Of a DNA stretch of 64,000 nt, positions 47,885 to 61,500 are shown piece after piece. The position numbers and the translations under genes were made by a program. This DNA is from Petrosia ficiformis. Taxonomy: Eukaryota; Porifera; Demospongiae; Haplosclerida; Petrosiidae. The notes under the pieces are model-generated. The model did no database searches. It had not been told where the DNA came from and saw only the letters and a program-made list of their open reading frames with translations. Numbering within the stretch: the first letter of the stretch is position 1; each line of letters starts with the position of its first letter. The stretch lies in NCBI GenBank assembly GCA_947044365.1, contig OX345636.1, positions 50,648,746 through 50,712,745 of the forward strand. Direction: 5' to 3'.

Positions 47885-48335
47885 TCATAAACAAGAGAAA
47901 AAAAACATCCCTATATTTGCTTTGTGATGACTATGTATTAAGCATTGCTGGTGGCACTAGTGTCTCTAGTACTTGAAAGCTGGGGCCTGAAGTGTAAGCC
48001 CAATTGCAGACTAAATACACAGATCTCTGATGAACTGACTAAAGTACTCCTTCAAGGTTCTAAATGATGACTTCCTCATGAGACTGAAACTCAGCAACTT
48101 ATTATACTTACTTGTTAAAGATTCTTGCATAATATTTATACTGTTTCTCTGCTATATACAACAGTTATTAGCAGTTTTACATCCTTTTTGAATCTTGAAC
48201 AATCTTCCTGGCTGGTCTTAACTATGTATGCAACGCATAGTCGCACAAGTGACACAAGAATATATATATACATGTATATATAGATTCAACCCCGTGGATC
48301 ATGGAAAGCAATTATAGGGATGGCCCTACAGGTCA
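47885..48335 (+). repeat. Interspersed repeat with TA-repeat core, copy 3
   Basis: Third member of the family at 12095-12565 and 28612-29505. It lies between the two units of the local duplication. Shares 'cactagtgtctct', 'gcaacgcatagtcgcacaagtg', an AT core and 'ggaaagcaattatagggatggccctac'. Confidence 0.6.
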
Positions 48336-48539
48336 TAAAAATAAACCCTTAAAACTCCTACCAATTTCGAGTGACCTTGTATAATATTTCCTATCCCCTG
48401 ATATTGAAGACAGTGTAATTTGGTTATTTGAGTTTCATATAGCTGATCTCTTTTCCTGCTTGGTAGTATTTACAATTACTAGTTTCATTTCATCTTAATC
48501 AATGTTGATTAGTACATGTATATAAAGTAAATGCCTGCC

Positions 48540-48830
48540 ATAAAAAAGAATGGTAGCAAAACTGTAATACAATGTATATAGCATAGTATTATACATGTAG
48601 GTATAACCTGTGGTGTATTATTATCATTCTCATCCTAACATTAAATTTTGTGAAAACAACAGATGTTACTACCTCATTCCTGAGTAATTAGTATGTAAAT
48701 GAATTTGTACTAATAACATTTGTTATACCTAATTACTATGGCATTTACATACTACCTGTACACCATACTTCAATATAGATCAATATCAAAAGATATAAAT
48801 TACTACTTGTAAACATTATACCTAGCAAGA
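48540..48830. repeat. Local duplication, unit 2
   Basis: Second copy of the block at 47230-47520. Its further part appears displaced to 49840-49935. Confidence 0.6.
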
Positions 48831-48839
48831 AGGTGGTAC

Positions 48840-51800
48840 TCAGGCAACATATATGAATATTCATTAGGTACTACATACGTATAAAGAACGATTTCACTTT
48901 TTGATTCATTTTTGTACAATTTGTATATCTCAAGATGTTGTAACTCCAGAGGAAATTTTAAATGTAAATGAAATCTATAATGTGAGCAGTCGCTTGCCAA
49001 TTATCAACGTGTAAGGTATATTTTCTCTCTCTATGTAGTAGATAATAAAACAAAACTTGCTGTAAGTACTCAACTCACTAAGATGTGAAAACGTACAGAA
49101 CAGATTTTCAATACAATCCTAGATCAGTAGATTCTCTACCATATTGTGTAACTCATCGTTATACAGTGTAATTAATTAAAGAGAGGAAACTGGCTCTATA
49201 AGATTTTAGACACACCTCCCGAAGTGCTCTATGAAATAGCAGTTATATATTGAATATGAAAGGAGAAAAATGTACCTTAAAGCATGAACTTACCTATTTA
49301 CAATCTGTACACTTTAACCAGAAACCACATATGGAATTTCATTATTATTATAGTGTGTGTATACACATTTCCAGCTTACCGTAGACCACAAATATGAATG
49401 AAAAACTAAATTATGAAATAAAATTTGAATATGTTTAACAGTAGGGATGGGAAAATGGTTCAAAGGTTCAAACATTTGTTCATTTGGTGCTCATTCAAAG
49501 ATAAATGTCTATCTTCTAAGCTTCGCATATTTGCACATGCCCATTTGTACAATCTAAACATGTTAATAATGTGGGGATGTTCCAGGAAAGTTTAGGCAGT
49601 GTTGCTGGTTGCTTTTATCTTATTTTTCAGTCCAGCAATGGATAGAACTGCTGGCAGGAACAACACTAGTACTCGGTATAAAGCAATAATCAAGTTTTGG
49701 AGGCTTTCTATAGCCAAAGAGCAACATTGACAAAAACACATACAGACCTTCGAACTTTTGTTCATTTTTTTTTTGCTGACAAAGCTTTGTAGGTTGTTTT
49801 TCCAACCTTTGTCACAGCCCTATTTAAAAGGCAATTTTCTGGGTGCCTGAGGACCACATTAATATTGTGTTGAAACTCATGTAACCGAATGAGGGTTAAA
49901 ATAATCCATTAATTTTACAGTGATATAATCATTATTCAAATCACAAGCACTATAGTTATACATGTGTAATTATTGTTTAACCATTTCAATTTCTTACCTG
50001 TTTATTACTTGATACAATCCCTATACAGTGTTATTAGTATGTACATGTACATAACTATTACGAATTGTCATCAGCCTGTACCCAGTTGAGGTTTACAAAC
50101 CATACATAAAATTTACAAGTACTGTATATAAATAATCACACATACATACTAATATTTCAGAGGACAACTAATTCATAATTATTACTATTCACATTTAACA
50201 AGTACAGCAGTTGCTACCAAATATTATATAGGAGTGAACAAGTATGATATACAAGATATAGGTATTTTGTTAATTATTATTCATGCTTTGATAATGGAGA
50301 TAACTAAAAGCATGCATGGGTGGAACACTTAGCTTGCTGACTTCCTTGCGATTTATAGCCATACATTTTCTATTGGCTATGGATGTTTACATTTCACAAA
50401 CATGTATAAGCCTCAATGTTGGTTGGTGTATGAAAATATAAGCCTCAAGAACATTTCATTGGTCTATATTCATGATATAAATTTGCTAACTCAAAAGCGA
50501 TATCACCTTCAGGGCTTATATAACACACATTACAATGTAGTCTATAAAGACATCAGAAACATAACACACTCACATAATTACACACATAATCAAGACCCCA
50601 TATAAATAGGAGCATACTCGAAGTGATATACTTCCACACATGGAAGGTGCTGGAATTCATACCTAAAGCGAGTCTATGACAAATGGTGATGTAAAAGAAT
50701 TTATGGAATTGGTGAGAAAGGACGATAAATTTAAATATTCCTATGATGAAAGAAATGGAGAAGGGTATAACGTTCATAAAAAAGTACATTGTCATTCACG
50801 AAGCTGTTCTAAAAGTTTTGTCCTCTTAATGGAAGCCTGTGGAACTGTGTAACTGGAGGCAAGTGTCTATTGGTTGAATGGAAATAATCCAAGCCAGTTA
50901 TACTGTACAATCTAAGTCATGATGGGAGCAGTTGACATAAGTGTATAATAAAACTCACTATAAACATAAATATACTCCTTTAGGATTTTCAACCCTAAAA
51001 CTTTATTTTTTTCGACCATATTGCTTTTATAATTGACACACTACACTTGTGTGCACATATGTCCCACTCATGTTAAGTCCCTATCACACTATCATAAAAT
51101 AAATTACTAATGCCAGCCTGCTTACAAAACATAAATACCGATGTCTGTGTTGCTAGTTTTATGAGCTCCTGATATAATACATCTAAAGTTATCTGGAACA
51201 CTTATGATTTCAAGACAATAACCGCTAAAGGGCTAACAGACATTTATATGTAAATGTGACATACTCTTCATAAAAGAAGAGTGCAACTTGACAATAGAAC
51301 ATGATTAAACTAGTGGGAGGGGAGCAACAAGTTCCAAACAAAAAAAAAAGATAATAGAACTTACTTTGGAAGATGTATTTTTCTCTCTGATTAGTGGCGT
51401 ACCATTACTCTACCAATGAGACAACATATTATTATTGCTGCCACTGAACTTCATGTGATTGTACTCCTTAGGTTCTGAAAAACGAAGACAACTGAATGAA
51501 GGAATGGGGTATATGGATAGCTGGGGATAACAGGTACATATATACTCATTTAGTTGAAAGTTTAGTTTGGAATTAAAGGATAAATGGGTACTGGCTGAAA
51601 TACTCACATGTACAGTGTGTAGGTAAGGTCTTATAATATGATAAACGTTAAAAGTACATACATGTATACATGTAATTATAAGTATTACAGTGTATTATCA
51701 TGAACAAAAAAACTAACTTCATGAACTTAAATAAAGAGATGGTATCAAATACGCGAGTACCTGTTTTGGTTGTTTAAATAGAAATAAAAAGAGCTTGTTT

Positions 51801-52549
51801 GGAGGTCACTCCACTCTGAAATGAGGAAGGGATACGGCCTACTACTTACTAACGTTTTGTGCGAATTCTGGCTTACTGTAATGTATTTTCAAACACGTTT
51901 TGTTGCTTTCTGGACATAAATGAAGCTTGATTTTGATATCATAAAGTTCGATTATGCACCTGACTTGTGAACATGCACCCACCATGGGCCACCAGGCAAT
52001 TTACATTCCATTTTCACAAACATTAGCAAACAGTAAGCCAGATCTTTTCCTTGTTGCAAAGGGCTGGTCTCAAGACTGCCCATTAGGCTTACTCCTGTTC
52101 AAAATAACCTTGTGGGACATGATCCTTATTTACTTCACTAGAAATATTCTTTCTTATGGGTCTGCTATCTATGCTCCTTCTTATACCTATCTGTTGCTAT
52201 TCCCTCTTCTTACTGTTTAACTCATTACCAACTACAAAAACATTTACACAAAAATAAATTGGAGGACATAACAAAGCATTTCTGAATGGAAATGTTTGAA
52301 GCTCTATAATATAATTATTCTATAAAATCTAACAAAACCTGTTTTGTCTGCAGAGTTGTCATTTAAGAGAAGATGTTCGTCTTGTGGAAAGAGAGAGAGA
52401 CACTATTGGAACACGTGATCAGGTTGGTAACAGTGAGCCCCACCCTTTTTGGCCATAATATAGAGGTGGATCTTTGATCTTCAGTATGATCAACTAGTTT
52501 ACAGTTCAAGAGGTTGCATAGTGTTATAAAAATAATCTTCCACACAAAG
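48840..52549. other. Gene-poor region upstream of copy B
   Basis: AT-rich, with only short open frames and no domains. The copy B promoter should lie in its last part. A TTATAAAA at about 52522 is only 28 bp before the chosen start codon, too close to be called a promoter with confidence. Confidence 0.4.
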
Positions 52550-55500
52550 ATGGATACAAAGGCTTCTTATCCAGCTCTATTGGTTTTGGTGTATCTGTGT
52601 TTTCCTGTTGAGTGTGCAGTTCATTCTCTGACCAGTCAAATACAATATGAATCTCAAACTACCTATGTGTACATGTTTGAGAGTAATACAACACTCAGTG
52701 AGAATGTACAGATGCAACTGAATACACAGGTAATATTCAAGTCTAAACTATATACTAACTTTGTAATTTATAAGCTTGCATAATTATAGTTAAGTCTCTG
52801 GGTTTGAATGTAAATTTTTATATGCCTCCTACCTTTGTCAGTAACACTCAGTATTATACATTGTGTAATGATTATTGTCTATTAGTACTATACATAATCT
52901 ATATTAATTGAGAATATGTAATATTTACAAACATTCTGTTTATTTTGTCACCAATAGTAACACAAATGTGAATAATATTATGGATATGAATATGATTATC
53001 ACTGTCAATATCTATTCATGCTATTACTAGTTTGCTTTTGTCCCACTTCTTTCTTTTTCTCTAGTCACTTTGTTTCTTGACTCATTTTAATTGTATAATT
53101 ATTACAATATTCTCATCTATAGATTAAAATGCAGTTAATTTCAAAAACTGATGAATGGCAAAACATTCATTTAACATTTGAACTTCCATATGTTACCTGG
53201 CAAACACCTCAAGGAGTATTCAGAGATGAAAAAACATTTGAAGATATGAATGAATGGTAATTAGTTTCTTGTCTGAATGGTTCATTTATTCATCATTGCT
53301 GCTCACTTTATTTTGCTTCATCCATATTTTACAATAGTCATCTATTTATATAGTCATTAATTGATTCAATCATTAAATCATGAATATGTTTGTTCATTCT
53401 TTGCCCTTTCAGGTTCTCTTTTCAACAAACTAACAATGGCGATATATCTTCTGTATCATATGCAAAGACAGACAGGCATACTGTTGTTGCTCTCAAGAAA
53501 TCTATAACACAAATGCTGTCATTGAATGAAGAGGTAATGGATATTATAATAAATTAGTATACGTGACATTGAGCCAATCATGTTTTCATATCACCTGATC
53601 ATGTATTAAACAGCATAATGCACACTTAAGAATACATTAATTACTTAATGCACAGTTGTCTATGAAAATACTATCCAACACACTAGAAAGGTCAAATATT
53701 ACTTACTATAATAATGCATTATTTCACCTATAATAATTGTATAATTTAATATTACATAATTTCTGTTGTAATTATTTTTAGAGAGGTGTTGTTGACAAGG
53801 AAGCTCATGCTTTTGGTGAAGGACTTTTTTTAACTCAAACATATACTGAAAAAGAAAGAACGTTTGAGAAAAATATTACTAAGGTAACAGTGAAAATTGT
53901 TGGAAATAGTATGTAATATGCACGTATTAAAATTATGCAGACATTTCTAGTGAGAGAAAATGAATTAGTATCAATAAGAATGGTTGAAGATATATCATCA
54001 GACACAAGAGATATCGGTTAGTACTACCATATAAATAAACTTTAAACTTCCCCCCATGATTGTTATTTATGCCAAAGGGTGGCCGAAAAGCCATCAACTT
54101 TTTTACACACGTTCATCAGCTTGTGCCTGACGCCAATTACAACCATTTGGACAGCTTCGTGTAGCTAAGAACAGACGGCGAACCACGTAGGGGTGAAATG
54201 TCACATATGTGTGACATCAGTCCTCTAAGGGTTAATTTTATTGTTTTGGAAATGCCACAGCAGGAAATTTGTCACTAGATGATATACATGTACATGAATG
54301 TCCAAGAATAATTCACCATCTGGAAATATGATTTGTTAGGTAGAGCTATATGCTCTGATAGCTAGAATATACGCATTGTAATATACATGATAAATCAGTA
54401 TACATATGTATTTATTCTCAGAATTCTACACCGGTTTTCTGGTACAATGTACATTTTGTCACTTTGTTAACTATACCATTATTAGGGAATATCTTTTATT
54501 GCTTACCATAACTATTAATTCACTTATCCATATATTAAAGGACTAATGAACAGTCCTTTGTCTTCTGAAAGTACTCTGACTCTACTGAAGAAGGTTCCTA
54601 TGGAAGAGTCTCATATACTTCTACCACCTAATGATGATCTGGTAACAGAATCTCTACACATCTTTCAACCAGTGAGGCACAAACACATAATTATTATTTT
54701 GCATAAATTGGCTGGGGGAAGAGCAATTTTCAAGCAAACGCTAGCATTTGCATCCTTGCTATTCAGCCATTGTATACAGGAAGCCACTGAAGTTTGGTAT
54801 CCTGAAGATCAATCATTAGTCTTCATAGACGCTGAATTTCAAATTCTACCTATACAAAAAGGGGAAATAGCAAACAATTAAACATAAGCATTAATTTTGA
54901 CTTCCTCTAAACAGTTCATTTTCACACATATGAACACCTCTCTAATTCATGCTTCTATTATTCATTTATTGTATTCTCTTATGTAAATTATATAGACATT
55001 AGAATTGAACAAAGTCCATTCAAATTTTCTTCATTTACTCTCTTGTGCTGAAGAGGAGTTGAGTTGCATGCGTAACGCTGTGAATGTATTAAAGCAATTG
55101 TCAGCCAGTGATGTTGAGTCTCTTCTTATTGAAATGATGAAGGTAAGTCGATGTGTAATTAACCTCTAATTTCACTCCCATTTATAATATGCCACAAATA
55201 ATGTGTATTTAAGTGCCTTCAGGGTGTGTCTCATTAAATTTCTTTCCTCATTATTTTCTATCATAACTTTTACAGAAATTGTCACCAAAAAATAACATAT
55301 CCATTTTTTAAATGCTACTACTAAATATGCAGGACCTTAATCTGGGGTGGGCCCAAATAACAGCGAAGGCGAATTATTATCCCCCCATGAAAATGTTTAA
55401 ATCTAGGCTCTTTGAAGTTCCTTTAGGTGGCTTCTGGGGCCCATAGCTGATGATATTTTTTAAATATTCATCCATTTAAAAACCACAATTGCTCAACAGC

Positions 55501-58500
55501 TGCCTTACAGTATTAAACTTTGGAACTCTGAGTGGGGAGGGGGGACTTGCTGTGGTGCTGGGTGGAAAGCTGATCCCAGGTCTTTCCCCCTCTGTATGAA
55601 ACCCTGGATTAATGGGTGTCAAAATTAAAACACAATGACATAGTTCAGTGTTAATAATCTGGATAATCAGGTTGATTTGTAATGCATAAAGTGAGAGACA
55701 CAAATCCAGAAAAAATCTGGACCAGCTGGAATTTTAACCTAGGACTTTCTGATCACTAGTCAGATGCTCTATCATCTGAGCTACTAGAGCCAGGTTGAGG
55801 AAGAGCATTTCATAGACCATGTCTACTACTTAGGTACAGGCAAATTCAGCTGTTTCACTGGTCAACAGTACCACAACTGCTGTGTATGTGCTATCACAAC
55901 TTCCGGCTTTTGAGGGCGACTGGTAAGACCCATATCCAGCTTGCTTCCGACACGAAATACACTAGGTATTAATAATCTGAATAACCAGGTTGATATGCAT
56001 TGGAATAAAGAGACAGACTCAAATCCAGATAAAATTTGGACCAATCTATCTATGAAATGCTCTTCCTCGACTTCAGTTGATAGAGAATCTGACTAGTGAT
56101 CAGAAAGTCCTGTGTTCAAATCCCAGCCAGTCCAGATTTTTTTTCTGGATTTGTGTCTCTCTTTATTCCAGTACAATGATATAGTGTTTTTAGGGACATG
56201 TAATGAAACACATGACTGAACAATATGTATAACCACACTGCAATGTTGGTGCTCTTCCTGCTTTCTAATACATACCATTCTGTGTTTTTTAATAAACCAT
56301 TATGTTATTAGAACATATAATTACCAATCAAGTTATTATGGATCATATTAACATATCAGCTGTATAAATGCACTCTCTCATAGCCTCAGGATGGGTGGAT
56401 CTCATCTTCTATTGATCAAGCTTCATCCTTCATTGATGTTCTAGTACATACCTCAACATCATCAGACACTACTCAACTACTAGTTAATCACATAATGAAG
56501 ACAGATATACCTGATACTCTGTTACAAAAAGTCCTCTTTAAATTAGCTACATCACTTCAACCAACACAGGTATGTGACCATTTAACAAAATTATATCTCT
56601 TTTTTTACTTTTTGATTAGCTTAGTTTATGATTGTGTACAATTATGTCTAAACTGTTTTCTTTTTCTTTTATAGGATGCTGTAAATGCAGTCAAGACTTT
56701 AGCAATGTCAGAAGAAATTTTGCAAGGTGTGTTTTTGAATGGAGTGATAATTAGAACATTAATAATTGATTTAATAGTTGCATCAAATATATGTACACTG
56801 GTATCTATTTACCCTTATAACATATATACATGTAAAGATGGCTCATGTGCTTATTATGGTCCGAAATAGACAAAATATTAATATACTACGCAAAAGCAAC
56901 ATTACAGCATAGTTGATATTAACCATGCTACTTGTACAGCTTTGTAAAACTTACATTGTACATGTATGTTTTATAAAAGAGCGGTTTGTCAGGTAAATTT
57001 TATGGTTTCACTTACAAGGTACGAATTAAACTTTCTTCAACCCCTTCTCACTATAAAACTAAGCTCAATTCTCAGAAAAAGGCTTCATTTCTTTCCTCAA
57101 AATGCATTGTACTTGGTGCACATCATGTTTGGGGGTGTGTCTTTCGTGGTTTTGTACTTATTGCAATATTGAATATACATGTAGTTCTATCTTCATCTAG
57201 CCAATCAGAATAGACAATATTAGTGATAGCATCAATATGTTTTATAATTTTGAGAATTTAATTTAAAATTCAGTCTCTAATTCATAAGGACATCTCCTTA
57301 TTGAACTGACAATCACATGAAAAAAATGAATGTACTTAAATTGAGGAATGGTTGCCAACAATCCCTCAAGAAAATGAATGTTTGGGTTGGCTAGATGATG
57401 GGTGGGGTTGATGTACTGTGTACTAGAGCTTGGTGATAGTGAAAATTTTAACTATCACAATATCTAATAAATACTTGAACAGTGAATACTATCACAATAG
57501 TGAAACTAAACTTTGGATGCAGATTCTGAGCATTTTCCACTGGTGGCATAGAAACTAAGTATTTCCATACATCACTCTTAGAGCCCTCCAACAGAAAAAC
57601 CTTCCAGCTCTTTGTCAAGATTGATCTCATCAAAAATATTCCTTGCCGTCTTTGCATGTTTTTTCCTGTGGTTGTGGGTATGTTGAGGCGAGACAATGTC
57701 AAATGCACATGCCTGTAACCACATGTCTACTTTCACAATAGTAGTTTTTAGCTATCATGATAGTAACACTGATGGTAATGATAGTCACACTATCACTACT
57801 ATCGTTCAACCCTACTGTGTACATGTTATTAACATCTACCATGGGACGCCAAACCTTACCCAAATGATCAAAGACAGTGTTGGTTCATGAAGTAGTTCTT
57901 AGTGAACCACTTCTTTGAATATATACCAAAAAAATATGTATTATATATACTTATATTTTATACAGATACTCGACACAAAGCACTCTTAGCACTAGGTTCA
58001 ATGTCAAAATTTAGCAGGGAACAAGACCCAGTACTATCATCGGATATTGTACTTTATCTTCATCACTTGTTAGAGAAACATGCAAGGAAAGCTCTTGGCA
58101 CCGATACACCATTTCAATCATCACATGATTACATCACATTATTAAACAGTATTGGTAATACAGGTGATAGTTCCTCAAGAGATACACTACATAAACATGC
58201 TAAAGGTGAAGCAGGATTAAGAAAACTCAATATTCAACATGCTGCTATTAGAGGTCTAAGGGAACATCATGATAAAGAGGTTTGTACAATAGTCTCTGTA
58301 TTATATATATATATATTTATTCCATGATGGAGCCACACTGTACCTGTGCCAGTTCCACACACCTTCGTGCGCACGTTCACTGTTCAGCCAGCTATGTCTA
58401 GTGAAGAAGAAAACTGAATTCAGTTCCATCGAAGAAACGAAGACTTCACTGTCCAACGGGGGTGGTATAATTAATTTATACCATGATGAAACCACGCTTC

Positions 58501-61500
58501 TGTGCATGCTCAGTAGTGCTGGTCACATGTTTTTATTTGCTCCATTATGTTGAATGAGAAAGAGAACGAAGATCCTAATCCACTTCCATCAAAGAAACGC
58601 AAGCTTTCCTTATCGAGAAAGGGGAAGGGAAGATTTTCTAGCGTTTCAGAACATCAGTTAATTGTAATGTCGAAGCCACAGGTTCCTAAAAACACAGAGA
58701 AGTGTAGTAAGTGGGCAATGGATAACCTGAAAGATTGGTTTGAAGACTACAGTAGCAGAAACCCAAGCGATACTTGTCCTAGTGAAATTCTAACTCCTAC
58801 TTGTTCTAAGGAACTTCTCAACAAGTGGCTCTGTGTTTTCATCAATGAAACTCGCAGCAAAACAGGCTACCCATATTCACCTAAGACGATACAGTCTCTG
58901 CTAGCTGGTACACTTTGTTCCATGAGGATACTAAACCCAAGCTATCCAAACTTTCTTAATAAGGAAAACCCCGATCCTCATCATTAGATTTCCAAACAAG
59001 AGTCATCATTGACAGCTCCCTTTCCAGGTATTCAGTATAATAATTGCACAGTTAATGTATTTAGTGCAGGGATGTTCCACCATCAGGATTGCCAAATGCC
59101 TCACCTCTTGGATATGTGCCAACATATCCACCATTCCCACATCCATTTCCTTCAACGCTTTATTATCCAGAATTTCTGCCAGTTACATCTTCTGCAGTTA
59201 ATGAAAATGACTCGCACCGTACTGAATGACTACTATTCCTGTATAATCATAGTGTTTTGGCTTTTATTGATATTTAGAATTTAATAGTTTATGGCTCTCA
59301 ACTTGTATATGTATAATTATATGTATTTGCACATTTTGGGTATATGTATTTGCACATTTGTATTGTACTTGAGAGGTGGATGGAAAGTGTTAACCACAAG
59401 CGGGGAGTATATCAAACATCAAAGGGTTATATACAACCTTAGGGAGTATATCAGTTTTATACCCCAGTTTTTTCCTTCGAAGTGTGGCTGAATCATGGTA
59501 TAAATATAAATATACGTACATACATGGATTATATTATAATGTCCATACTGTACAATAATTTCAGTTTGTGCCTACAGCATATCACATGTACATATATCTG
59601 GTATATATAGTGTGAGGGGGAGGGGAGTAGTGGAATTTTGTAACTTATAATAATTATGTTAACTCAAAATCTCTTATTTCATCTTTCCTACAACTACACA
59701 GTGTATGTATTCATTTAACAGTTGTACATCTTTATCTGCCATTCTAATTCTCTAGACTGCTCATCTACTAGAAGAACTTGTTGATACTAGTCTACATCCA
59801 TCAATACAACATGCATCTGCATCTCTATACATGAAACACCCACTAGCAACTCGGGACTTAACTAATATTTTAGAATCAAGGTCAGTTTATACACAAATGA
59901 TGACTATAAGCTAATAACACTCTTGTTTCTCTATTATATTTAATAGTTCTCGAGTTCTCACAAGATCAAGACGTGATACTGAGTCAGGTTCAAATCTAAG
60001 TTATAATACAACAATGCCATCTGTTAACTGGGGTCTCACATTTGGTGATGATAATATTACTGTTACTATTGGAAGAAACATACATAATAGTTTTGACATT
60101 GTGAATGGTGAGAGCACGAGTGTTGTTTCAATTTACATGTTCTGATATTGATGTTGATTTACTTCCTACACTAACTAACATGTACATTATTCATAGATTA
60201 TCACAAAATTCATGTGTAGAATTTAAAATATACAGTACATGTATCACAGACTATTATTGGTCAGAAATCCAGTAAAAGTAGTTAATATAATAATTATTAT
60301 GTAGTTGCATATTTTCCAAGTGAGGTGTTGTGGACCACACTTAATACATGTGTACATGTGTGTATAACAATGACTACAAGCTACCAGGAGCGCATTATGG
60401 AACAATATAACTATCCACTTGAGAATTTTAAGTCACAAAGACAATAGCTCTGTGTGCCATCATGATTCTAATGTCCAACTGACAACACCTGTTAGACATA
60501 GCTATGGGTATAGGAGCCTGTACAGGGTTGGCAGGTTTTTGTTTCTCAGTATTTAGCAGGCAACCACATACCATATAAAACATATGCAATTTGACAATTA
60601 GTTGCAACTGTTTTCACTACTGGGGTGGTATATACATGTATTACTAGCTAATTTTGGCTAATTGATAATTCATATCATAAAAATTAATTTCAAAACAGAC
60701 TGTATAGATTTTAAATGATTAGATTTTTGTTTATTTCTCAATAGATCCATTCTCTACTGAGTACCTATTCTCTATAAGAGATGAAGCAACCTTTACTTCT
60801 GGACTCTTTCTCTCCTCTGGTCAACAACATACAGATTTCCTGCAAACAGAATTATGTCTTGAAGGAACGTTTTCCTATGATACAAACATGGCTAAGGTAC
60901 ACAGATGAGCAGATGAGTAGTCTAGAGAAATACCTAATTACATAATAATTGATATAAAATATTCTCATTAGTAACGCAGTCTCAAGTCTATAAGCTTGAC
61001 ATTGTTAGTCAAATGTCATGTCTTGTGGTGTTGCCAATGCATGATATATTGTTACAATGTGGCACTAAAATTTGCTGCATTTGATTAATATGTTTTAAGC
61101 TTATAAGATTACCATGTATGATGGGTGTGTCATATTATATATTTTATAAATAATGTGGCTATAAAAATAATTATAAATTAATAACCCTTAGAGGACTGAG
61201 CGTGCTTCCCAACATTGGCATCTCTGCTGCATGTATTTTGGCCACCGTTCACTTTCTCTATCACAAACTTGGCTCCTTTGCCGACATGGAGTACTTCTTC
61301 TACCAACTTGCTTACCGGGACTTGAAAGTCCCCAAGTGCTTCGTAGGATTAATTGAAATATGCAGTGCTCTCCCTTTTTTGATTGCAGCTGGGCCAAACA
61401 AAACGACCCCATTGACTGTTGGCACTAGCTACACCCATGATTTTGGGTTTTGCAGCAAGGGAAATGTCTCGGCTACCCACCAGATTATATGGGCAGGCTC

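Noticed and set aside
52360..52440. Zinc-ribbon-like KRRCSSCGKRERHYW just upstream of copy B
   Set aside because: It might be the C-terminal scrap of a DNA transposase, but it is too short and isolated to assign.
52520..52530. TATA box for copy B (TTATAAAA)
   Set aside because: Only 28 bp before the chosen ATG, leaving no room for a transcript leader, and the region is AT-rich, so chance is likely.
54672..54881. Extension of exon 6 of copy B to the end of its open frame
   Set aside because: The frame stays open for another 70 codons, but the following exon at 54996 joins in phase after 54671 or 54641, and the extension has no resemblance to lipoprotein domains.
57448..57708. 86-codon minus-strand frame in the copy B intron
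   Set aside because: It falls almost wholly inside the hAT-type MITE and is not open in the copy A orthologue.
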